From Hymenobacter mellowenesis (GTDB taxonomy: Bacteria > Bacteroidota > Bacteroidia > Cytophagales > Hymenobacteraceae), in NCBI RefSeq assembly GCF_030581005.1, contig NZ_JAUQSX010000011.1:62001-126000 (forward strand): a DNA stretch of 64,000 nt, written 5' to 3'. The notes below the pieces were generated by a model. It did not search any database. It was not told the DNA's origin and was given only the letters and a program-made list of their open reading frames with translations. A program made the translations under genes and the position numbers. This document shows positions 51,450 to 58,909 of the stretch, one piece after another (positions within the stretch are counted from its first letter, which is position 1; every line of letters starts with the position of its first letter).

Positions 51450-52592
51450 CTAGCCCCGTAGCCGGTTGACGAAGCTGGCCGCCCGTTCGCGCACCGCCGT
51501 GCCAGCCCGGTGACCTGCGGCCTCACTCCGCGTCATGTTGCCCGAGGCAGCATTGCCAGCTAACGCCTGCCCGGCCCCAACTGCCGCCCCAAGGCCCGAT
51601 GCGGCCCCGGATACGCCGGCCGCGCCCGCCCGCCCGGCTGAACCTGCCGCCGCGCCAGCCATAGCCGCCCCACCACTCATAGCCGATTGCATGGCCCGGG
51701 CGGCCTGGCCTGCCCCGGAAGCCGCAATCATCATATCGGTGATGAAGGGAATAATCATGTACCCCGTGATGGCAATGCACAGAAACACGAGGTAGCCGAA
51801 GTCGGCCGAGTCAACGCCTTGGTTAGAGGTCAGGCGGGTGATGTCGCCCTGTAGCATCATTATCTGAAACTGGCCCATAATGGCTCCGAAAATGTTGGCC
51901 ACGGGCACCCACAGGCTGATGGTGATGAATTGCCCCAGCCATTTAGGAATGGAGTTGCCGAAGCCTGGGAAGATGGCCAGCCCAAAAGTGAGCGGTCCTA
52001 GCACCGACAGCACGATGAGCAGGAAGGTGGCCAGCACGTTGATGAGCAGCCGGGCCGCGACATGGAACAGCTCCAACGTGTTCTTCATCCACTCGCGGAA
52101 GTTCTGGTTCACATCGTACTTGAGCTTATCAAACGAGAGCGACAGCTGCTGGCCCATGTTCATCATGCCCAGTTCGTCGAGCCGCTTCTCGTAGGCCTCG
52201 TCCGTGGCGAAGTACTTGTTTTCGGGCCGGGCGGCCAACAACGCCTTTTTCTGGTCCTGCAAGGCCGCAATCTGGGTGGTCTGGTCTACCCGGACCGAAT
52301 CCGTGCTTGATGCCAGCGCGCCGGTGATGCCGCGCAGGCCGCCGAGCAGCTGCGGAAACAGCAGGATGGCCAGCCCAATTAGAAATGGGCGCAGCAACGG
52401 ATACAGGTCGATAGGCTCGGCGCGGGCAATGTGGCCCCACACCCGGGAGCTGATGAAAATGAGGGCTCCCACCCCGCCCACGGCCCGGCCCAGGGTGACG
52501 AACTGCGCCACCAGGGGCAGCATGGAATCATAAAGCCGGCTGAGCATCTGCTCCATTTCGAGCATTTGCGCGGTGATGGAATTCATTTCCAT
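51450..52592 (-). CDS. traJ: Conjugative transposon protein TraJ
   Basis: This gene encodes 380 residues with several transmembrane helices (about 45-65, 75-100, 165-200, 210-235, 265-290). The middle VLSVLGPLTFGLAIFPGFGNSIPKWLGQFITISLWVPVANIFGAIM is characteristic of TraJ, the VirB6-like polytopic channel subunit. The C-terminal 90 residues are Gly/Ala-rich and low complexity (MSGGAAMAGAAAGSAGRAGAAGV and similar), unusual for TraJ length. It lies 39 bases downstream of the TraI-like gene pair. Confidence 0.88.
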   Translation of the reverse strand: MEMNSITAQMLEMEQMLSRLYDSMLPLVAQFVTLGRAVGGVGALIFISSRVWGHIARAEPIDLYPLLRPFLIGLAILLFPQLLGGLRGITGALASSTDSVRVDQTTQIAALQDQKKALLAARPENKYFATDEAYEKRLDELGMMNMGQQLSLSFDKLKYDVNQNFREWMKNTLELFHVAARLLINVLATFLLIVLSVLGPLTFGLAIFPGFGNSIPKWLGQFITISLWVPVANIFGAIMGQFQIMMLQGDITRLTSNQGVDSADFGYLVFLCIAITGYMIIPFITDMMIAASGAGQAARAMQSAMSGGAAMAGAAAGSAGRAGAAGVSGAASGLGAAVGAGQALAGNAASGNMTRSEAAGHRAGTAVRERAASFVNRLRG

Positions 52593-52631
52593 AGTCGGGT
52601 GATTTGGGGCTGGTGAATGAAAGCGAAAGGG

Positions 52632-53282
52632 CTACTGCTTAGCGCCCACGAGGGTGAGCACCGACGCCCGGTCCTGAATGGCCTGCTGCTGGGAGAGGGC
52701 CACAGCGCGGCATTTATTGGTGTAATAGGTCATCAGGTATTGCTGCTGCTGCATCTTGTCGCCAATCTTGTTGATGAATTTGATGCGTTGCGGGTCCGTC
52801 ATTTCCGCCCGGTTCGTAGTCATAATGGTGGCCAGCTCGCCAATCAGGGCCACGTTTTCCTGCAGCAGCACCTGGTATACCTGTGCCGCTTCGGTTACCT
52901 GATTTGGGGAGAGGCCGCGCCCGCGCAGGTCGGCCACGCCCGAGCTGAACTGCGAAATCATCGAGGCCTGCGCGGCGTAGATTTCCCGCACCCGGCGGTA
53001 GTTGCGCACCCCCGCGCTTATCTGTAGCAAACTGCTGTACCACTGCGCGTGCAGGGCCTGCGTCTGGTCCACGATGCCCTTAATCTTGCCGCTTACCACT
53101 TGCATATCGCCGGCCAGGGCCTTGCCCCGCCCCAATAGGGTGGTTGAAACGCCCTGGTGCACAATCTGCTTGCGCGAGCTGGATTCAGCGATGGGCGCGG
53201 AAATAACGGCCGGAGCTTGGGCAAAGCCCTGCTGTGCGCTCAGCCCCAGGCCAAGCAGCAACATGGTGGTGAATGCTTTCAT
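52632..53282 (-). CDS. TraI-like secreted conjugation protein (copy 2)
   Basis: This gene encodes 216 residues with a signal peptide (MKAFTTMLLLGLGLSAQQGFAQ). The mature part is helical: QIVHQGVSTTLLGRGKALAGDMQV, then LHAQWYSSLLQISAGVRNYRRVREIYAAQASMISQFSSGV. The VRNYRRVREIY helix is shared with copy 1 at 53297 (VRDYRRVRAIYAKQTQIISTYSSAI), so the two arose by duplication. This resembles TraI (DUF4141-type) and VirB5-like periplasmic proteins of Bacteroidota elements. It lies 14 bases after copy 1. Confidence 0.65.
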   Translation of the reverse strand: MKAFTTMLLLGLGLSAQQGFAQAPAVISAPIAESSSRKQIVHQGVSTTLLGRGKALAGDMQVVSGKIKGIVDQTQALHAQWYSSLLQISAGVRNYRRVREIYAAQASMISQFSSGVADLRGRGLSPNQVTEAAQVYQVLLQENVALIGELATIMTTNRAEMTDPQRIKFINKIGDKMQQQQYLMTYYTNKCRAVALSQQQAIQDRASVLTLVGAKQ

Positions 53283-53296
53283 CGGGAGAGGAAGGG

Positions 53297-53944
53297 TTAG
53301 TGCGCGCCCATGAGGCTGAGCAGCGCCTGGTGGTCCTGTTCGACCTGCTGGGCGGTCTTGAGTACCATCATGTTGCGCCGGGTGAAGTAGTTGACTAGGC
53401 CCAGCTGGTCAGTGATTTTGGCGTCCAGCGTGTCGATGAATTCCATTCGTTCCGCGTCGGTCATCTTGAGCATGGACGGGCTGGTAATGGTGGCCAGGTC
53501 GGACACCGTGTTGGCTCCTTCGGCCAGCATCTTCGTGTAGATGGATACCATCTCCGTCAGCTGGGCCGGCGTGATGTAGCGCGAGGTGCGCAACACATTG
53601 ATGGCCGAGGAGTAGGTCGAGATAATCTGGGTTTGCTTGGCGTAAATGGCCCGCACCCGGCGGTAGTCGCGCACTGCGCTGCTCACTTTCAGCAGCCCGT
53701 CGTACCAGGCCTTGTGCTGCTCCATGTTCTTGAGCGAATAGGTCTTGGTCAACTCCTGTTCTTTCACGCCCAGGGCTACCAGCTTGTTGGCCGCCGCTTC
53801 CAGCCCCTTCATGGTGTTCTGCAGGCCGGTTTGTACGCCGCTTTGCACTTCCAGCACCGGGGCCGTTACTACCAGCTGGGCTGACGCTTTCGAGGCGCTG
53901 AAGCCCAGCAGCGCCAGGCTGAGGATGCCAATCTTCGTTTTCAT
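53297..53944 (-). CDS. traI: TraI-like secreted conjugation protein (copy 1)
   Basis: This gene encodes 215 residues with a signal peptide (MKTKIGILSLALLGFSASKASAQ). The mature part is nearly all helix, with MEQHKAWYDGLLKVSSAVRDYRRVRAIYAKQTQIIS in the centre and DTLDAKITDQLGLVNYFTRRNMMVLKTAQQVEQDHQALL at the end. Secreted helical proteins at this place between traG and traJ are TraI in Bacteroides elements. The adjacent second copy suggests the pair forms a hetero-oligomer, or that one copy is specialised; this is inference. Confidence 0.7.
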   Translation of the reverse strand: MKTKIGILSLALLGFSASKASAQLVVTAPVLEVQSGVQTGLQNTMKGLEAAANKLVALGVKEQELTKTYSLKNMEQHKAWYDGLLKVSSAVRDYRRVRAIYAKQTQIISTYSSAINVLRTSRYITPAQLTEMVSIYTKMLAEGANTVSDLATITSPSMLKMTDAERMEFIDTLDAKITDQLGLVNYFTRRNMMVLKTAQQVEQDHQALLSLMGAH

Positions 53945-53974
53945 AGGGAAGGCAAGTGGTTGAAGGAGGTGACG

Positions 53975-54538
53975 CTAGAGTGTCCGCGTGTAGGGGTGTT
54001 CCAAATACATCATGTGCCGTTCGGCCGCGAAGCGCACCCGACCGATGCTAGAATCCACGCTCTGCAGCGTCGGCAGGGCCTGGGTGGCCGTCACGTTGGG
54101 CTCCTGGATGAGCGGCAGCAGCATTTTCATGGCTTCTTCGCACTGCGGCGTAAAGCCGTTCCAAGTGACCACATCTTCGGGCTTCACGCGATTCATGCCC
54201 CGCGAGCGGACTACCGTGCGCAGCACGTAGCGGTAGCGCTTCCAGATGTTGGCCACCACGGGGTGCTCCTTCACCGCACCGTTCAGGTCACTGGTCTCCC
54301 AGGTATTCACGGCCTGCGCGAAAGCCCGGGCGGCGGTGATGTCAGCTTTTTCGGCTTTGGGAGCCGACGCTAAGCTATCGGCAAACGCCACGGCGGCCAC
54401 GGCCACGGGGGAGGTGGAAACGGTTGGAGGAGCTGTTTCGACGGCTCTATTGTCCATCGCCGTCGTAGCCTTGTCGGAGCCGCAGCCAATTAGCAAAGTG
54501 GCCAAGCCTAGTATTGGAAGCGTGATTTTCGTTTTCAT
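53975..54538 (-). CDS. Lipoprotein of the transfer operon
   Basis: This gene encodes 187 residues. The lipobox LLIGC (Cys19) is good, followed by GSDKATTAMDNRA. A Ala/Pro/Val-rich linker (about 35-65) precedes a helical domain (TAARAFAQAVNTWETSDL, IWKRYRYVLRTVVRSRGMNRV, CEEAMKMLLPLIQEP). The N-terminus MKTKI and the operon position, between traG and traI, are shared with the next gene, but the sequence is different. The family is not recognised; an outer-membrane-linked accessory of the transfer channel, perhaps in the place of TraH, is likely from context. Confidence 0.65.
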   Translation of the reverse strand: MKTKITLPILGLATLLIGCGSDKATTAMDNRAVETAPPTVSTSPVAVAAVAFADSLASAPKAEKADITAARAFAQAVNTWETSDLNGAVKEHPVVANIWKRYRYVLRTVVRSRGMNRVKPEDVVTWNGFTPQCEEAMKMLLPLIQEPNVTATQALPTLQSVDSSIGRVRFAAERHMMYLEHPYTRTL

Positions 54539-54568
54539 GATTTTTCCCTTTGGTTGAAATCAGCCGCC

Positions 54569-57055
54569 CTACCCTTCGCGCAGCTCATTGGCGAAAAGCT
54601 TGATGGCCGTGGGCATGTCGCCGGTCTGCTTGAGCTTCTCAAACAGCCGCACTTTCTCGGTTTCCTCGGTGGTGTAGGTCACATATTCTTCCTTGGACAC
54701 CTCGATGGCGTACACCTTCGACACGACCCCGCCCAGGCTGATGAATACCTCCGTGTAGCGGCCCCGCGTGGCTTTGTTGTCGCGGTTGATGCTCAGCACC
54801 AGGTCTTTTTCCTTGGGCGTGAGCGAGAGCAGCGCCTGAATCTCATCGAAGCGGTTGATGAACTTGCGCTGGTCAAGCAGAATCTTACAGTCCGAGTTGT
54901 TGATGATGGCATCCTTGACAATCTCGTTGCCGATGATGTCGTCAATTTCCTGCGTCACCACGATGGCCTCGCCGAAGAACTTGCGCACCGTCTTAAAGAG
55001 GTACTTGATGTAGGCGGCCATGCCCGGCGTGGTCAGCGCCTTCCAGGCCTCCTCAATCAGAATCATCTTCCGCACCCCTTTCAGCTTGCGCATCTTGGAG
55101 ATGAAGGTTTCCATGATGATGAGCGTGACCACCGGAAACAGGATGGGATGGTCCTTGATGTTGTCGAGCTCGAACACGATGAAGGGCGCCTGCACCAGGT
55201 CCAGCTCTTTCTCGGAGTTCAGCAGGTAGTCATACTCGCCGCCCCGGTAGTAGGGCTTGAGCACGTAGATGAAGTTGTCGATGTCGAAATCCTTCTCCCG
55301 GACCTTCTCCTCCTCCAGAATCGTGCGATACGGCCCTTTAACAAACTCGTAGAACGTGTTGAAGCTCGGCTTGATAAGCGCGTTAGCTTCCAGCATCACG
55401 TAATACAGACTCACGGCCGTGGAGAGCGATACGTACTCCGACTGGCTTACGCTTTCGTCATCCTTTTTCCAGAGCGCCTGCAGCAGCGTTTTGATGGATT
55501 CCTTCTTTTCGACGTCCAGCTTGCCCGAAATCAGGAAGGGGTTGAAGGCAATCGGGTCGTCCTCCTCGTAGGTGAAATACACCCCGCCCACCAGCTCGCA
55601 GAGGCCCTTGTAGGAGTTGCCGGTATCCACCAGCAGCACGTGCGCGCCCTGCTCGTAGTACTGGCGCACCATGTGGTTGGTGAAAAACGATTTGCCCGAG
55701 CCCGAGGGGCCAAGCACGAACTTGTTGCGGTTGAAGATGATTTGCTTCTTCATCGGCTCATCCGAAATGTCCACCAGCACGGGCTTGCCCGTGAGGCGGT
55801 CGGAGAGCTTGATGCCCTTGGTGGCCCCGGTGCTGCGGTAGTTGGTTTCCGAGGCCCAGAAGCAGACGGCCTGCTCGATGAAGGTGTAGAAGGTTTCCTC
55901 GCTGGGAAAGTCGCCGGCGTTGCCCGGAATGCCGCCCCAGTAGAGCGCGGCGATGTCCACGGTGTTCTGCCGGGGTTTACAGTTCATGGCGTTGAAGGCC
56001 GCGTTGACCAGCTTGCGCACTTCAGTCAGCTCCTCCTCGTGCCGGCCCCAGGTGAGCACGTTGCAGTGCACCCGCACTGGCCGGCGCTTGTGGGCAATCA
56101 GCTCGTTGAGAAAGGCATTGTAGTACTCGAAGTTGATGGCGTTCTGCCGCGAGTAGAGCGAGAGCGAGTTGAGCCGGTCCTTCTTCTGCTCAAAGGTTTT
56201 GACCGTCTTGGTGGTGTTATCCAGAAACACATACTGGTTCAGGATATGATTCGCGCCGAGCAGCAGCCCCAGCGGGGCGGCGAAGCTGATGGGGAAGTCT
56301 GAGTATTCGGTGCTGTATTGCTCGTAGCGGATGTCGGTTTCCACCGACGTAGGCAAGTCATCGAGGTTGGCCACCGAGAACATCTGGCAGAACTCCGCCC
56401 CCACTTTCAGCCCTTCGGTCAGGTCCAGGTCCACTTGCAACGCTTGGTCGGACAGGTCCAGCGCCAGATACTTTTCCAGCAGCCCGGCCTTTTCAGCCGT
56501 GCCGGCCAGCTCATCCGAGGTCAGCCGGTGCGAGCGGATGTAGGGCGCGTTGGTGGGCCCCACCCCTTCCAGCGTGCGCACGAACTGGCCCACGTTGTCG
56601 AAGAAGCTTTCCAGCTCCTTGGTGTCGAGCATGTCCTTGGGCACGATGTTGCGCCGGGCCAGCAGCCCCGAGGTGCTGCCCCAGTTGGGCCGCTCCGACG
56701 AAGTTTTGGTGATGTAGAGGTAGCAGAAGTGGTTGAGGAACGGCCGCTCGTTGAAATGGCGCTCGTAAGCCGAGGAGAGCAGCGTGCGCTCAGCCTCGAA
56801 GCCGGGCGCATACTTATCCTCCACGTACCAGTCCTGCTTGTGCACCACGCAGTGGTCGGGCAGCAGGCGTACGGCCTTCACGAAGGCGGCCTGCAGCTGG
56901 GCGTAATCCTCCCGCGAGAGGGTGAAAATTTCCGGTAAATCCAGCCGGAACGCCACCGTCACGTCCGCATTCTTCGAGATGAGACAATCCTTTTCCACCT
57001 TGTAGATGGGCTGCTTGGATTCGAGGGAAACGGAGGGCAGAACCTTATTGCTCAT
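54569..57055 (-). CDS. traG: Conjugation ATPase TraG (VirB4-like)
   Basis: The ATG at 57055 (MSNKVLPSVSLESKQPIYKVEKDCLISKNADVTVAF) gives 828 residues; the frame is open to 57232 but overlaps traF. The N-terminal half is the VirB4-type domain. The ATPase half starts with Walker A LGPSGSGKSFFTNHMVRQYY near 442 and HVLLVDTGNSYKGLCELVGG. Walker B lies in KMILIEEAWKAL near 660, then VVTQEIDDIIGNEIVKDAIINN with the conserved Gln. TraG energises assembly of the transfer channel at the inner membrane. It is preceded 29 bases upstream by traF. Confidence 0.92.
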   Translation of the reverse strand: MSNKVLPSVSLESKQPIYKVEKDCLISKNADVTVAFRLDLPEIFTLSREDYAQLQAAFVKAVRLLPDHCVVHKQDWYVEDKYAPGFEAERTLLSSAYERHFNERPFLNHFCYLYITKTSSERPNWGSTSGLLARRNIVPKDMLDTKELESFFDNVGQFVRTLEGVGPTNAPYIRSHRLTSDELAGTAEKAGLLEKYLALDLSDQALQVDLDLTEGLKVGAEFCQMFSVANLDDLPTSVETDIRYEQYSTEYSDFPISFAAPLGLLLGANHILNQYVFLDNTTKTVKTFEQKKDRLNSLSLYSRQNAINFEYYNAFLNELIAHKRRPVRVHCNVLTWGRHEEELTEVRKLVNAAFNAMNCKPRQNTVDIAALYWGGIPGNAGDFPSEETFYTFIEQAVCFWASETNYRSTGATKGIKLSDRLTGKPVLVDISDEPMKKQIIFNRNKFVLGPSGSGKSFFTNHMVRQYYEQGAHVLLVDTGNSYKGLCELVGGVYFTYEEDDPIAFNPFLISGKLDVEKKESIKTLLQALWKKDDESVSQSEYVSLSTAVSLYYVMLEANALIKPSFNTFYEFVKGPYRTILEEEKVREKDFDIDNFIYVLKPYYRGGEYDYLLNSEKELDLVQAPFIVFELDNIKDHPILFPVVTLIIMETFISKMRKLKGVRKMILIEEAWKALTTPGMAAYIKYLFKTVRKFFGEAIVVTQEIDDIIGNEIVKDAIINNSDCKILLDQRKFINRFDEIQALLSLTPKEKDLVLSINRDNKATRGRYTEVFISLGGVVSKVYAIEVSKEEYVTYTTEETEKVRLFEKLKQTGDMPTAIKLFANELREG

Positions 57056-57084
57056 AAGCTGAAGAAAGCACCCAAAACCAGCCG

Positions 57085-57417
57085 CTAGGCGCGGCTGGTC
57101 GGGTCCTCGTTGAGGCGTTGGAAAAGGCGGCTGTGCCGGTTGGTGATGTAGCGGGGCGAGGAGCGCCGGGCGGCGGCCTTCATCAGCCCGTGCTCGCCGT
57201 AGCGGCGGTTCAGGGCGAAGACCCCGGCCCACATGCCGCCCCCGGCCAGGAAGGTGACCAGCACGGTGAGCACCAGCGGCAGGCCCAGCAGGTAGCAGGT
57301 CACAAACAGGGCGAACACCAGCCCGATGCCGGCGGCTAGGAAGTAGATGTTGCTGCCCACCAGTCCCTTGAATTCGACGGGCTTGTTGATGCCGCGATTG
57401 AGGTCATAAATGGGCAT
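57085..57417 (-). CDS. traF: Conjugative transposon protein TraF (DUF4133)
   Basis: This gene encodes 110 residues. MPIYDLNRGINKPVEFKGLVGSNIYFLAAG is the classic DUF4133 start, and two transmembrane helices follow (about 25-45 and 48-70). The family belongs to the inner-membrane part of the transfer channel (VirB3-like). It lies 10 bases after traE and 29 bases before traG. Confidence 0.9.
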   Translation of the reverse strand: MPIYDLNRGINKPVEFKGLVGSNIYFLAAGIGLVFALFVTCYLLGLPLVLTVLVTFLAGGGMWAGVFALNRRYGEHGLMKAAARRSSPRYITNRHSRLFQRLNEDPTSRA

Positions 57418-57427
57418 GGGCGGCGGC

Positions 57428-57745
57428 TTAGAGGAAGAACGAGCGCACCACCGTGGCCACGATAACCAGGAAAATCATCGAGCCAAACCACGAGACGGCC
57501 GTTTTCTGGGTGTCCTGGTCGCCGGCATTCCACTTGCCGTAGACCTTGATGGCCCCCACCAGGCCCAGTACCGCGCCGATGGCGTACATGAGTTTGGTGA
57601 GCGGGTCGAAGTAGCTGGTGACCTGAGTAGTGGCATCCTGAATGCCGGCCGTGCCGTTGCCGCCCCCGGTCTGGGCGTAAAGCAGTTGTGAGCTGAATAG
57701 CAGGACCACGAGGGCCAGCGAGGTAACGAAAGGTTTCTTAGTCAT
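57428..57745 (-). CDS. traE: Conjugative transposon protein TraE (DUF4134)
   Basis: The ATG at 57745 gives 105 residues with a signal sequence ending near LLYAQ. The mature part (TSYFDPLTKLMYAIGAVLGLVGAIKVYGKWNAGDQDTQKTAVSWFGSMIFLVIVATVVRSFF) has two transmembrane helices and the KVY-KW-GD motif of DUF4134/TraE, VirB2-like pilin-type proteins. It is the first well-recognised gene of the operon, 47 bases after the unnamed membrane protein. Confidence 0.9.
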   Translation of the reverse strand: MTKKPFVTSLALVVLLFSSQLLYAQTGGGNGTAGIQDATTQVTSYFDPLTKLMYAIGAVLGLVGAIKVYGKWNAGDQDTQKTAVSWFGSMIFLVIVATVVRSFFL

Positions 57746-57792
57746 GGCAAGGGAAAAGGAATCGGGAATCAATGATTAGGAAGAAGGCCGCG

Positions 57793-58620
57793 CTACTCAT
57801 CGTCGGGGCCGAAGAGGTCATCCAGTTCGGCGTGGTTGAGGGCCATCTGTTGGGCCATTTGCTCGGCCAGGGTGGTGCCGGCCAGCTCGACCGGCGGCGC
57901 GGGCTGCTGGCCGGCTTGCAGCAGGGTCAGGTATTCAGCAACCGAAGCGGCGGCCACCAGCCGGGGCGGGTCCACGGGGGCGATGTCCAGCCGCGAAGCC
58001 ACCGGCTCCTCGAACGTGGCCAGCGGCTCGTAGCTATCCGCTACCAGGGGCAGCTGCACGGTTTCGGGCTCCAGAACCCCATCAACCGGCGTATCCGCCG
58101 CCACAGAATCCGGGGCCAGGTTATGGGCTTCGCGCCGGACCAGCGCGGCCAGGTGCTCATCGGCCTGGTCGGCTTCTTCGGTGCGATTCTCATCCTGCGC
58201 CTGCGCCTCGTCACCCGCGGCGGCCGATGCCTCCATCGGGGCGGTATCGCTGGTGCTTTCGTCGTGGCCAGTGGCCGTGCCGGTGGAATCAGGCAGTGCC
58301 CCGCTGACCAGTGGCTCGGCGGCGGCCGGCAGGTTCTGGTCCGCGCCGGCTTCGGGACGTTCCGCGTCATCGGTTTCTTCCCGGGCTTCGGTGGCCGCTG
58401 GCGTGGCTTTGACAAAGGCCGAGGTGGGACGCACCAGTGAGGGCGGAGCCGCCGCGCTGCCGCCTGCGCCGGCGAGCTGGGCACCGGCCATCTTTTTGCC
58501 CGGCGTCAGCAGGGCCGTGAGCTCCACCCGGTAGTAGAGCAGGCCCACCATCAGGTAGTAGAGAATAACTACAACCAGAACGAAAAGGCCAAACTGGCCC
58601 CAGGAATAGGCGCTGAGCAT
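57793..58620 (-). CDS. Membrane protein with long acidic tail, head of the transfer operon (TraD-like position)
   Basis: The ATG at 58620 (MLSAYSWGQFGLFVLVVVILYYLMVGLLYYRVEL) gives 275 residues. One transmembrane helix (about 9-30) is followed by a 200-residue low-complexity tail rich in Ala, Glu, Asp and Pro (EETDDAERPEAGADQN, EEADQADEHLAALV), and a helical end with LAEQMAQQMALNHAELDDLFGPDDE. No fold is recognised. Position and membrane anchor suggest a transfer-channel accessory comparable to TraD of Bacteroides elements, but this is context only. It starts the minus-strand operon down to traN. Confidence 0.6.
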   Translation of the reverse strand: MLSAYSWGQFGLFVLVVVILYYLMVGLLYYRVELTALLTPGKKMAGAQLAGAGGSAAAPPSLVRPTSAFVKATPAATEAREETDDAERPEAGADQNLPAAAEPLVSGALPDSTGTATGHDESTSDTAPMEASAAAGDEAQAQDENRTEEADQADEHLAALVRREAHNLAPDSVAADTPVDGVLEPETVQLPLVADSYEPLATFEEPVASRLDIAPVDPPRLVAAASVAEYLTLLQAGQQPAPPVELAGTTLAEQMAQQMALNHAELDDLFGPDDE

Positions 58621-58780
58621 CGCGGGGAAATAGCGTGGCACCCCAGGCCGACCGGCCCGGGCGTAAACTTGCCAAACCGTGATTTGACGCTACAAACCTA
58701 TCCGGGCTATAAACCGCTTGGGTAGAAAGTTGACGAATGGTTGGAATTCGATGGTGAGGTGCAGCCCCGACACACGAACA

Positions 58781-58816
58781 GCACGCAGCTCCGGGGGCAA
58801 AACCGGGGCTGCGTGC
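58781..58816 (-). terminator. Hairpin after the TonB-dependent receptor gene
   Basis: Arms 58781-58792 (GCACGCAGCTCC) and 58805-58816 (GGGGCTGCGTGC), 12 bp with one G-T pair, lie about 95 bases past the stop at 58910 and before the transfer operon. No T-run follows on either strand, so termination is likely but not certain. Confidence 0.55.
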
Positions 58817-58909
58817 CAGTCAACCCACCGTTACGGTGAACCACTTTAGCGTGCTTTACCATCTACCGGAAGTGACGTGTACCAGGACAGGCGCCGCTAG
58901 CAGAGCAGG

